A stretch of DNA of 64,000 nt from Azospirillum cavernae. Its GTDB lineage: Bacteria; Pseudomonadota; Alphaproteobacteria; Azospirillales; Azospirillaceae. The stretch lies in the NCBI RefSeq assembly GCF_003590795.1, contig NZ_QYUL01000001.1, positions 188,501 to 252,500 on the forward strand, written 5' to 3'. The notes under the pieces are model-generated. The model had not been told where the DNA came from. It worked only from the letters and a program-made list of their open reading frames with translations, and searched no databases. The position numbers and the translations under genes were made by a program. Positions 9,567 to 17,850 of this stretch are shown piece by piece. Within the stretch, counting starts at the first letter, position 1, and every line of letters starts with the position of its first letter.

Positions 9567-11879
9567 TTACAGCAGGTGGCGGTTGCGGACCAGCCAATGG
9601 CGCATCAGCGGCGCGCGCAGACGCCAGCGGTCGCCGTCATCGACCGTCACCACGTCGCGGCGACGCAGCGACCGCGCCACCGCCGGATCGGCGGGGGGCG
9701 CCTGATTTTCCGCCGTGGCGAAACCCAGCAGATAGTCGGTCTCCCCCGGCAGCCGGGATTCGCCCAGCAGCAACTGGCGCAGGGCCAATTCGCCCCGCCC
9801 GACGGCGCGGTCGAGCAGAGCGTCGCGCCACGCCGGATCAAAGGCGGCGGCGGAGCAGTCGTTCACCTCGTCCACCACCGCCTCGGCCAGCAACTGCACC
9901 ATGTAGGGCCAACCGCCCGCCATCGCCTGGATCCAGGCGACGCCGCCGTCGCCCCAGAAGGATTCGGCGATGCGCGGCTGGCGCGGGTCGTCCTTGCCGC
10001 TGAACAGAGTGGAATGGGCCAGCGGGTTGGTCAGCAACTGGCGGGTTTCATCCAGGCTGAACATCGGCGCCGTCACCATGCGCACGCTGACGAGGTAGGA
10101 TGACCAATCGGCAAAGCCCAACTCGTCGATGTGGTGGCTGCCCGCCAGCAGCCAGACGATTCGGCGGTGGGTCTGGATCGATTCGCGCAGGGTGGCCAGC
10201 AGATCGACCGGGAACGCGCCGTCCTTCAGGCGGGTGTCGAGCATTTCATACTCGTCCAGCGCGATCAGCAGACGCTGTTCGCCGCCGCTGCGCAGACGGG
10301 CGTTGGCGCGGTCCAGCGTCGCCATCAGCGCGGGCAGATCCGCCATGTCGTCCATCTCGTCGGTCCAACCGAGCCGGGCGGCGATTTGTTGGCGGAGATG
10401 GCCGCAGAAATGCGCCAGATCGCCGCTGGCCAGCGGGTTTTGCAGGGAGACGCACATCGGCAGGACGCTGGACGGAATCAACCCCTCCAGCCCGCGCAGG
10501 ATGGTGCTTTTGCCGGTGCGGCGACGGCCATAGAGCAGCAGGCCGGGGCAGCCGCCGGACAGCAGGACTTGACGTTCCAACTCCTCCAGCACCGGCCAGC
10601 GGGCGACGAAGGCCTCGCTGTCGCGGTCGATGGGATCCCCGGCGCGGAACAATTGGCGGGTCGCTTGCGCGGACTCACGGTCGGCGGCGGCCACCAGCGC
10701 TTCGGCCTGCTTCAGCCAATGCGGCGCGGCGGCGCGCAATTCGGTGGCCAACGGCTCTTCAAAGCCCGCGATCTTACCCTGAAAGGCCAGAATGCGATTG
10801 ACCAGTTGGGCGCCCAGCAGGGCGCGGAACAGCGGGCGGTCGCGGCTGGCCATCTCGCGCCGGACCTGGGCGATGGCCGCCGCGTCGGCTTTCACCTCGG
10901 CGGTTTGGGCGAGGTAGCCGCGCTCCCCCTCGGGCAGCGTGTCGAGCGCGTGGTCGAGGGTGTCGAGCGGTGAACTGGCCGCCGCGCGGATCAACAGAGT
11001 AGTTTTGGCCCGCAGAGCCGCCGGTCTTTGGCTGGGATAACTGTCGATCAGGCGGCTTATTTCCGCATCGGCGGCGGCTGGGGCATGGTGGTGGTAATCC
11101 AGCAGCAGGCGGTCGATGCCGGGGAAGGGAAGGAGGCAAGCATCATCCCAGGCAACGGGGTGCCATGCGTAGCTTTGACCGTGCGGGCGTGGCCAAATCC
11201 AGAGAGGTGAAAAAATAAAATAGTAAAACCTAGCATAAGAATTGATAAATCCCGATGTAACTGCGATGCCTGTTATTAGTCCTATGGTAATATTATCTTC
11301 AACAAATTTCAATGAACCAATAAATATGCCTAGAGCTACCCCCAGAGAGATGTCGAATGTGAATTTATTTGGCTTTGATCCTCTGGCGGCTCCTGCGGAG
11401 ATACTCGCGGCGATACCTATAAGAGTACCTGCCACGACACCTTCAGTAATAGCACCATCTCTAGCAATAACGACTCCTCCTGCAATTTTTCCAAGAACTG
11501 CGAAACCTGAAGCCCCTGAGAAACCTACGGCTACACCTACAGCAACACTCTCGATCATACCTACGGCGACGCTTCCTAATATAGATATAATCAGAGGAAG
11601 TAGAAAAACAAAAACTTGATCGAAGGAAAGAGTTTTTATTTGCGTTGGATCGCTATCCACTATAGAATATTTTAGGACTATGAGAATGGGTTCAACAAAA
11701 AGAAAGACCACGATACTGAGACGAAACGTCATCCACCCGCGTTGTTTCGTGTTAAGTCTCTTGGTTGCCTCCTCGAAAAATCCTGGCTTGCAGTATAGTG
11801 CCCCCAACCACCACAAGGCGGCTTTGATTCCCCCCCATTTCCAAAAATCAACCGCGTCCAAGGGAGGGGGCGATGTCAT
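9567..11879 (-). CDS. Membrane-anchored STAND/AAA-type ATPase, TIR partner
   Basis: 770 residues. Residues about 52-72 and 85-235 hold several hydrophobic helices with many Gly/Ala/Ile/Val (roughly five to seven membrane segments). A helical linker (about 240-430) follows, then a P-loop NTPase domain: Walker A GRRRTGKS at 451-458, Walker B LLIALDEYE at 537-545, and a sensor-1-like LLAGSHH at 577-583. The last ~120 residues look like a helical bundle plus a winged-helix-like end (RWRLRAPLMRHWL). This is the layout of signal-sensing STAND-like ATPases. It overlaps the upstream TIR gene by 4 bp (ATGA), so the two form an operon. The membrane-coding half (about 11170-11880) is strikingly AT-rich against a GC-rich ATPase half, which suggests a recent fusion or transfer. 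Proposed role: sensor/activator in an anti-phage TIR system; inferred. Confidence 0.8.
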   Translation of the reverse strand: MTSPPPLDAVDFWKWGGIKAALWWLGALYCKPGFFEEATKRLNTKQRGWMTFRLSIVVFLFVEPILIVLKYSIVDSDPTQIKTLSFDQVFVFLLPLIISILGSVAVGMIESVAVGVAVGFSGASGFAVLGKIAGGVVIARDGAITEGVVAGTLIGIAASISAGAARGSKPNKFTFDISLGVALGIFIGSLKFVEDNITIGLITGIAVTSGFINSYARFYYFIFSPLWIWPRPHGQSYAWHPVAWDDACLLPFPGIDRLLLDYHHHAPAAADAEISRLIDSYPSQRPAALRAKTTLLIRAAASSPLDTLDHALDTLPEGERGYLAQTAEVKADAAAIAQVRREMASRDRPLFRALLGAQLVNRILAFQGKIAGFEEPLATELRAAAPHWLKQAEALVAAADRESAQATRQLFRAGDPIDRDSEAFVARWPVLEELERQVLLSGGCPGLLLYGRRRTGKSTILRGLEGLIPSSVLPMCVSLQNPLASGDLAHFCGHLRQQIAARLGWTDEMDDMADLPALMATLDRANARLRSGGEQRLLIALDEYEMLDTRLKDGAFPVDLLATLRESIQTHRRIVWLLAGSHHIDELGFADWSSYLVSVRMVTAPMFSLDETRQLLTNPLAHSTLFSGKDDPRQPRIAESFWGDGGVAWIQAMAGGWPYMVQLLAEAVVDEVNDCSAAAFDPAWRDALLDRAVGRGELALRQLLLGESRLPGETDYLLGFATAENQAPPADPAVARSLRRRDVVTVDDGDRWRLRAPLMRHWLVRNRHLL

Positions 11880-12832
11880 ACTGGAGACAACACAAGCTGG
11901 TTGAACGTCATCACCGACAGCACATGTCCAGCGGGCAGCAATCCGCCAAAGGGTTCTGTGGTGTGGATCAGCAGGGTCAGGTTGCGTCCGTCATCCATGG
12001 CGTGAAAGCGCAAAGCGTCGAACAGGTCGGCGCCGAAATCGTCGAAGCGGCGGCATTTCTGGAAGTTCTTCAACACCAGACGGCGCGGCGGCAGGGTGCG
12101 CATCATCTGCGAAAAGCCGATGACGTCGCCAAGCGGGCCGGGGTGGTCGAGTTGGGCGTTCACGCCCAGCGCCCGCAGGGTGTTTTCCAAAAAGTTCCGG
12201 CGCACCCAATTCAATGGGTCGGCCAGATCGACGACCGCCGCCGGTTCGGGCAGTTGATCGTTCAGTTCGACGATCAGCTTGCTCCACTGGATCGGCGCGG
12301 CGGCCAACAGATTGACGTGTTTGGCCTCGACCAGATCGCGGCGGACGCCGTGCAGGGCGTCCAGCCAATCGATGGTCCGCGTCCCCAGTCCGCCGCCCCA
12401 CACCGCCAGCAGCTTGGCCCAGGTCTGTTCCAGCACGGCGTCGGCCTTCTCCCGCCCGTCGCGGCGCAGGTCGAGATAGAGCGGCGCTGCGGGGCCGGTC
12501 AGTTCCGGCGGCATCGGGGCGCAGGTTTCGCGCAGCAGCGGAATGAGTTCCCGGCCCTTCAGGAAACCAGGGTCGCGCCGCCGCGCGTGTTTCCATTCCA
12601 GTTGGCAGGCCGTGCTCTTCAGATAGTCGGGGGACAGGACCGCCACGACATGGGCGGCGGCGTCCCCCCACTCCTTCATTTGCGCGGCAAGGCTGCGCCC
12701 GGCGACGCCGTCGATCACGTCCAGCGTAACGCTGGCGCCGCTGGCGCGGATCACGGGGGCCAGACGGGTGTGAACCCACTCCGCCTGGGCGTGGCAATAG
12801 CTGATGAAGACTGGATCGGTCATGAGCGGCAT
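11876..12832 (-). CDS. TIR-domain protein with degenerate NTPase-like C-terminal half
   Basis: 318 residues. The N-terminal TIR domain (about 6-145) shows VFISYCH at 8-14, the SPDYLKSTACQLEW block at 67-80 and FLKGRELIPLL at 90-100. Glu79 is at the place of the catalytic glutamate of NAD-cleaving TIR domains. The second half (about 178-318) has strand-helix spacing like the partner's ATPase. There is a hydrophobic strand ending in KNF (residues 255-257) where the partner has LDEYE, then LFDALRFHAMDDGRNLTLLI like the partner's Walker-B-to-sensor stretch, but no Walker A. It may therefore be a pseudo-ATPase half that pairs with the downstream ATPase. A start three codons later (ATG before TDPVF) is equally possible. 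Likely an NADase effector; not proven. Confidence 0.8.
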   Translation of the reverse strand: MPLMTDPVFISYCHAQAEWVHTRLAPVIRASGASVTLDVIDGVAGRSLAAQMKEWGDAAAHVVAVLSPDYLKSTACQLEWKHARRRDPGFLKGRELIPLLRETCAPMPPELTGPAAPLYLDLRRDGREKADAVLEQTWAKLLAVWGGGLGTRTIDWLDALHGVRRDLVEAKHVNLLAAAPIQWSKLIVELNDQLPEPAAVVDLADPLNWVRRNFLENTLRALGVNAQLDHPGPLGDVIGFSQMMRTLPPRRLVLKNFQKCRRFDDFGADLFDALRFHAMDDGRNLTLLIHTTEPFGGLLPAGHVLSVMTFNQLVLSPV

Positions 12833-12927
12833 GGTAATGCGCGCGGCGCGGGAAACTCAAGCGACCCAATGACGCGATGGTCCTTTTCCGCGAGGTCAGC
12901 GCGTCTTCTGTGGCGCGCGCGCCGCCG

Positions 12928-14394
12928 TTACGGCACCAACCCCCGGTACAGCTCCATATACTCCTCCGCCGGGCCGCTCCAGCCGAAATCGCGGGTCATG
13001 GCGTGGCGTTGGGTGGCTTGCCAGCGGTCGGGTTTGCGGTAGAGGGTCAGCGCGCGGCGCAGCGACCACAGCAACTCCTGGACGCTGGCGCCGACGAACT
13101 GGAAGCCGGTGGCGCTGCCGTCGTTGGCCGCCGCCGGGTTGGCGTCGATGATGCTGTCGGCCAGACCGCCGGTGCGGCGGACCAGCGGCAGGCTGCCGTA
13201 TTTCAGGGCGTACATCTGGGTCAGGCCGCAGGGTTCCGACCGCGACGGCACCAGGAACAGGTCGCACCCGGCCTGGATGCGGTGGGACAACGGCTCGTCA
13301 TAGCCGATGCGGACGCCGACCGATTGCGGGTGTGTTTGGGCGAGTTGGCGGAATCCGGCCTCGCTGGCCGGGTCGCCGCTGCCCAGAACCACCAGTTGGC
13401 CGCCCCAGGCCACCCACTGCGGCGCGGCGTCGAGCACGAGGTCCAGGCCCTTGTGCCAGGTCAGGCGGCTGACCACGGCGGCCAGCGGCGCGTCGGGGCG
13501 GCGCTCCAGGCCAAAGGCGGATTGCAGGTCGGCCTTGCAGGAATCCTTGCCGCCCAGATCGTCGGGGCTGTAGCGCGCGGCGATGTGCGGATCGCGCGAC
13601 GGATCCCAGATGTCGTAATCGACCCCGTTCAAAATGCCCGACAGCACGGCGGATCGGCTGGCCAGCAGGCCTTGCAGGCCGGTGCCGTGCTCCGCCGTTT
13701 GGATCTCGTGGGCGTAGGTCGGGCTGACCGTGGTCAGACGGTCGGCGTAATAGCAACCGGCCTTCAGGAAACCGACCTTGCCGTAATACTCCACCCCGTC
13801 AACCCGGAAGGAGGAGGAGGGCAAGCCCAGCTCCCCCAGCATCCAGGGGCCGACATTGCCCTGATAGGCGATGTTGTGGATGGTCAGCACCGTGCCGGGC
13901 CGCGTCGGGCCGCTGAAACGGTCGGGCCGCAGGGCCAGATAGGCGGGAATCAGCGCGGCCTGCCAATCATGGCCGTGCAGGATGTCGGGCCGCCACCAGG
14001 GATCATAGCTGGCGTGGGCGGCGAAACCGGCGGCGGCCCAGGCCAGCGCGGCGAAGCGCTGGGCGTTGTCGGGCCAATCCTGCCCGTCCGGCCCCAGATA
14101 CGGGTTGCCCGGACGGTTGTAGAGCGACGGCGCGTCCAGCGCGTAGGCCAGAACCCCGTCGGGCGTGCGGCCCAACAGCAGGCGGGCGCGGTCACAGCCG
14201 GGCAGATCGGTGATGAGGTCGCCGACCTCGTGCAGATTCGACAGGCCGTTCAGCACCGCCGGGTATCCCGGCAGCAGCAGGCGGACGTCGGCCCCGGCGG
14301 CGTTCAGCGCGGGCGGCAAAGCGGCGGACACGTCGGCCAGCCCCCCGGTCTTGACCAGCGGGTAGCATTCGGACGTGGCGTAGAGGACGCGCAT
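12928..14394 (-). CDS. glgA: Glycogen synthase (ADP-glucose)
   Basis: 488-residue GT5 glycosyltransferase that adds glucose from ADP-glucose to the growing glycogen chain. The N-terminal KTGGLADV motif (residues 15-22) binds ADP-glucose. Other family marks are the HGHDW segment near 140, and the C-terminal PSRSEPCGLTQMYA and TGGLADS blocks. Length is normal. It lies 105 bp downstream of glgC on the same strand, separated by a GC-rich palindrome, so the two probably form one glycogen operon with possible attenuation between them. Confidence 0.96.
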   Translation of the reverse strand: MRVLYATSECYPLVKTGGLADVSAALPPALNAAGADVRLLLPGYPAVLNGLSNLHEVGDLITDLPGCDRARLLLGRTPDGVLAYALDAPSLYNRPGNPYLGPDGQDWPDNAQRFAALAWAAAGFAAHASYDPWWRPDILHGHDWQAALIPAYLALRPDRFSGPTRPGTVLTIHNIAYQGNVGPWMLGELGLPSSSFRVDGVEYYGKVGFLKAGCYYADRLTTVSPTYAHEIQTAEHGTGLQGLLASRSAVLSGILNGVDYDIWDPSRDPHIAARYSPDDLGGKDSCKADLQSAFGLERRPDAPLAAVVSRLTWHKGLDLVLDAAPQWVAWGGQLVVLGSGDPASEAGFRQLAQTHPQSVGVRIGYDEPLSHRIQAGCDLFLVPSRSEPCGLTQMYALKYGSLPLVRRTGGLADSIIDANPAAANDGSATGFQFVGASVQELLWSLRRALTLYRKPDRWQATQRHAMTRDFGWSGPAEEYMELYRGLVP

Positions 14395-14428
14395 CGGGGG
14401 CGACTCGGTTGGGGAGGGGGGGGATGGT

Positions 14429-14480
14429 TGCGGTTGCCCCCTCCCTGGCCCTCCCCCGCTTTGCAGGGGAGGGGACTGGG
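14429..14480. repeat. GC-rich palindromic element between glgC and glgA
   Basis: CCCTCCCTGGCCCTCCCCCGC followed by a short loop and CAGGGGAGGGG. It shares the CCCTCCC..CCCTCCCC(C)GC arm with the elements at 24605-24694 and 57074-57179. Probably a REP-like dispersed repeat that could also slow transcription. Confidence 0.55.
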
Positions 14481-14499
14481 GGAGGACGGGGCGGGTGGG

Positions 14500-15771
14500 T
14501 CAGTCTTTGGGCAGGGCGTCGATCATCTCGCGGGTGATGAGGCAGACGCCGCCCTCGCTGCGGTAAAAGCGCTTGGCGTCCAGTTCGGGATCCTCGCCCA
14601 CCACCAGCCCGTTGGGGATGGTCACGCCCCGGTCGATCACCACCTTGGTCAAACGGCAATGGCGACCGATGTCGCAATCGGGCAGGACCACCGCCTCGTG
14701 CAACTCGCTGTAGGAGTTGACGCGGACGGAGCTGAACAGCAGCGAGCGGCGCACGGTGGAGCCGGAAATGATGCAGCCGCCCGACACCAGCGAATCCACC
14801 GCCATGCCGCGCCGGTCCTCGTCGTCGAAGACGAACTTCGCCGGGGGAAGCTGTTCCTGATAGGTGAAGATCGGCCAGTCGCGGTTGTACATGTTCAACT
14901 GCGGCGTGACGTGGCACAGATCGAGGTTGGCTTCCCAATAGGCGTCGATGGTGCCGACGTCGCGCCAATAGGGCACGTCGTCCGGGGCGTCGATCACCGC
15001 GCTGTCGGCGTAATTGTGCGCCATGATGCGGGCGCCGGACTTCACCAGATACGGGATGATGTCCTTGCCGAAATCGCGGCTGGATCCCGGCGTGGCGACG
15101 TCGCGCTCCAACTGGTCGTAGAGGAATTGGGCGTTGAAGACGTAGATGCCCATGCTGGCCAGCGCCATGTCGGGCTTGCCGGGCATGGCGGGCGGGTCGG
15201 CGGGCTTTTCGACGAAGTCGATGATGCGGCGTTCCTCGTCAATGTGCATGACGCCGAAGCCGCTGGCCTGATCGCGCGGCACCTCCACGCACGGCACGGT
15301 CACGTCGGCCCCGCGCGCGATGTGGTCGAGCAGCAGGGCGCCGTAATCCATCTTGTAGATGTGATCGCCCGCCAGAATCAGGATGTGTTCGGCCTCGTGG
15401 CTGCGCAGGATGTCCAGATTCTGGTACACCGCGTCGGCGGTGCCCTGATACCAGGACGTCTCGTCGATCCGCTGCTGGGCGGGCAGCAGGTCGCAGAACT
15501 CGTTCATCTCGCCCCGGAAGAAGTTCCAGCCGCGTTGCAGATGGCGCAGCAGGCTGTGCGACTTGTATTGCGTGATGACGCCGATGCGGCGGAAGCCGGA
15601 ATTCACGCAGTTGGACAGGGCGAAATCAATGATGCGGAACTTGCCGCCGAAATAGGTCGCCGGTTTGGCGCGCCGGTCGGTCAGTTGCTTCAGACGGCTG
15701 CCGCGCCCACCGGCCAGAACCAAGGCCAAGGCGCGTCGCGGCGCCAGACGCAAATCCCGTTTGTCGAGCAT
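14500..15771 (-). CDS. glgC: Glucose-1-phosphate adenylyltransferase
   Basis: 423-residue ADP-glucose pyrophosphorylase, the committed step of glycogen synthesis. N-terminal [13 protein letters not shown] nucleotide-binding loop, [14 protein letters not shown] block, WYQGTADAV and the GDHIYKMDY motif; a left-handed beta-helix C-terminus. Start: the ATG before LDKRDL has GGAG 8 bases upstream; a GTG three codons earlier is less well placed. Length normal for the family. It leads a glgC-glgA unit. Confidence 0.96.
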   Translation of the reverse strand: MLDKRDLRLAPRRALALVLAGGRGSRLKQLTDRRAKPATYFGGKFRIIDFALSNCVNSGFRRIGVITQYKSHSLLRHLQRGWNFFRGEMNEFCDLLPAQQRIDETSWYQGTADAVYQNLDILRSHEAEHILILAGDHIYKMDYGALLLDHIARGADVTVPCVEVPRDQASGFGVMHIDEERRIIDFVEKPADPPAMPGKPDMALASMGIYVFNAQFLYDQLERDVATPGSSRDFGKDIIPYLVKSGARIMAHNYADSAVIDAPDDVPYWRDVGTIDAYWEANLDLCHVTPQLNMYNRDWPIFTYQEQLPPAKFVFDDEDRRGMAVDSLVSGGCIISGSTVRRSLLFSSVRVNSYSELHEAVVLPDCDIGRHCRLTKVVIDRGVTIPNGLVVGEDPELDAKRFYRSEGGVCLITREMIDALPKD

Positions 15772-16324
15772 GGCCGTCACTCCCTAATGCTTCTTTTTGG
15801 TTGCCGTTGCCGGTCGGCGATCCCGATGCAAGGCGTTGACGGTGCCACATCTGCAACGGCGGGCCAAGAGGCGGCGGAGGGCGTGTATTTTTTGGCGGCG
15901 CGGGGCGGGAGATGCGCAAGAGTGCGGCGCACAATATGCCTATAAATTCACCATATGCCCCAATGTGAGCCATATGGCGGCCCGCGCGCGGGGCGATTGT
16001 GGTGGATTCTACTCCCAAAGCCCGAAAACCGCACCGGAATGTCAGCGGCGACATATGCCTATTATACGGGCAGAGCAGGCGCGCGACTCGGCGGAGGGGC
16101 CTGTTGACGGACCCAACGCGGCGGCAACTCTGACGATTCCCCGCCATTTTTGGCTGGCACGCTTCTTGAAGTGATTGCAGCGTCCTTGGTCCCGTCCGCC
16201 GCCCCGTCTTTGCCGGGGACGGGGCGACCGGGACGGGGTGCCCCTTGCGGTGATCGTCCAACAGACCTCGGGTTTCGGACGGGCGGCAGGGGGTGGGAGT
16301 GATTTAGAAGAAAGAGGAGCCTCG
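15772..16324. promoter_or_regulatory. Divergent control region of glgC and amtB
   Basis: 553 bp with no convincing gene. It carries three exact copies of ATATGCC on the + strand (15934, 15953, 16053) plus a perfect GCCATATGGC palindrome at 15970-15979, in a stretch more AT-rich than its surroundings; these may be control sites for glgC. The amtB side has a sigma-54-like promoter (16155-16169) and a GC-rich hairpin-forming leader (about 16190-16240). Confidence 0.5.
16155..16169 (+). promoter_or_regulatory. Sigma-54-type promoter of amtB
   Basis: TGGCAC, five bases, then TTGA: a -24/-12 element with one change from the TTGC consensus. It is about 155 bp before the amtB start. Nitrogen-regulated sigma-54/NtrC control is usual for amtB. 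I did not find a clear NtrC site, so this rests on the promoter pattern. Confidence 0.6.
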
Positions 16325-17767
16325 ATGAACCGTCTGTTCCTTCTGGCCGCACCGATGATGGCGGTTGCTCTGGGCTTGGCCGGTCTGCCCGCCGACGCCC
16401 TGGCGCAAGATCCTGCGGCGGCTGCGGCCGCTGCGGCTGCTGCGGCGGCTGCCGCTGCGGCTCCGGCGGCTCCGGCGACGCCGACCATCAACGGTGGCGA
16501 CACCGCTTGGATGCTGGTCTCGACGGCGCTCGTGCTGATGATGACCATCCCCGGTCTGGCCCTGTTCTACGGCGGCATGGTCCGCAAGATGAACGTGCTG
16601 GCCACGGTGATGCAGAGTTTCGCCATCACCTGTCTCATCAGCGTCCTGTGGTACGTGATCGGCTACAGCCTCGCCTTCACCGGCCAGGGCGCGTATGTCG
16701 GTGGTCTGGATCGCCTGTTCCTGAACGGCTTGAACTTCGCCACGCCGTTCATTCTGGGCGAGGGCGGCGCGTCTCCGGTGCCGACGACGATCCCCGAGCC
16801 GATCTTCATGATGTTCCAGATGACCTTCGCGATCATCACCCCGGCGCTCATCACCGGCGCCTTCGCGGATCGCATGAAGTTCTCCTCGCTGTTGGTCTTC
16901 ACCGCGCTGTGGTCGCTGGTCGTCTATTCGCCGATCGCTCACTGGGTCTGGCACCCGGCGGGTTTCCTGTTCGGCCTGGGCGTGCTTGATTTTGCGGGCG
17001 GCACGGTCGTTCACATCAACGCGGGCGTCGCCGGTCTGGTCGCCGCGCTGGTCATCGGCAAGCGCAAGGGCTACCCCAAGGAAGCCTTCATGCCGCACAA
17101 CCTGGTGCTGTCGCTGATTGGCGCCTCGCTGTTGTGGGTGGGTTGGTTCGGCTTCAACGCCGGTTCGGCTCTGACCGCTGGTCCGCGCGCTGGCATGGCC
17201 ATGGCCGCCACGCACATCGCCACCGCCGGCGCCGCCATCGGTTGGCTGCTCGCCGAGTGGGCGACCAAGGGCAAGCCCTCGGTTCTCGGCATCATCTCCG
17301 GCGCCGTCGCTGGTCTGGTCGCCGTCACCCCGGCCGCTGGCTTCGTCGATCCGACGGGCGCCATCATCATCGGCCTGATCGCTGGCGTGGTTTGCTTCTG
17401 GTCGGCCACCAGCCTCAAGAAGATGCTTGGCTACGACGACAGCCTGGACGCCTTCGGCGTGCATGGCGTGGGCGGTCTGATCGGCGCGCTGCTGACCGGC
17501 GTGTTCGCCAAGATCTCGGTGTCGAACAGCGAGAACGGCTTCGCCGCCCTCCTCGCCGCTGACCCGAAGGCCACGCTGGGCCTGCTGGAAGGCAACGCTT
17601 CGGCGGTGTGGATCCAGGTTCAGGGCATCGCTTGGACGGTTGGCTGGTGCGCCATCGCCACCTTCGTCCTGCTGAAGGTCATCGATGTGGTCATGGGCCT
17701 GCGCGTTGACGAAGACGTCGAGCGCGACGGTCTGGACCTCGCCCTGCATGGCGAGAGCATCCACTAA
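16325..17767 (+). CDS. amtB: Ammonium transporter
   Basis: 480-residue inner-membrane Amt channel for ammonium uptake. A signal peptide (cleaved after ALA) is followed by an alanine run of 16 residues at the periplasmic N-terminus, then eleven membrane helices. Family marks: LFYGGMVRKMN, DFAGGTVVHINAG with one of the twin pore histidines nearby, and GVHGVGGLIGALLTGVFA with the other. The start follows an AGAGGAG Shine-Dalgarno motif. No glnK/PII gene is next to it, unlike the common glnK-amtB operon. A strong terminator follows. The poly-Ala stretch is unusual. Confidence 0.96.
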   Translation: MNRLFLLAAPMMAVALGLAGLPADALAQDPAAAAAAAAAAAAAAAAPAAPATPTINGGDTAWMLVSTALVLMMTIPGLALFYGGMVRKMNVLATVMQSFAITCLISVLWYVIGYSLAFTGQGAYVGGLDRLFLNGLNFATPFILGEGGASPVPTTIPEPIFMMFQMTFAIITPALITGAFADRMKFSSLLVFTALWSLVVYSPIAHWVWHPAGFLFGLGVLDFAGGTVVHINAGVAGLVAALVIGKRKGYPKEAFMPHNLVLSLIGASLLWVGWFGFNAGSALTAGPRAGMAMAATHIATAGAAIGWLLAEWATKGKPSVLGIISGAVAGLVAVTPAAGFVDPTGAIIIGLIAGVVCFWSATSLKKMLGYDDSLDAFGVHGVGGLIGALLTGVFAKISVSNSENGFAALLAADPKATLGLLEGNASAVWIQVQGIAWTVGWCAIATFVLLKVIDVVMGLRVDEDVERDGLDLALHGESIH

Positions 17768-17806
17768 AAAATAGGTTTGGTTGACGCCTTCCATCCAGAA
17801 CTCTGG

Positions 17807-17839
17807 CCGCCGGGGCTTGCCCCGGCGGTCTTTGTTTTT
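17807..17839 (+). terminator. Rho-independent terminator of amtB
   Basis: CCGCCGGGG-CTTG-CCCCGGCGG perfect 9-bp stem followed by TCTTTGTTTTT, 40 bp after the amtB stop. Confidence 0.9.
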
Positions 17840-17850
17840 GGGGGCAGAGG

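Noticed and set aside
12877..15945. A 1022-codon open frame on the plus strand, antisense to glgA and glgC
   Set aside because: It mirrors the codon bias of two clear glycogen genes on the other strand, is rich in Gln/Arg/Gly low-complexity and matches no family; typical GC-rich shadow frame.
15772..16324. NtrC-binding sites upstream of amtB
   Set aside because: I looked for TGCACC-N5-GGTGCA-type pairs and found none convincing, so only the sigma-54-like element is reported.
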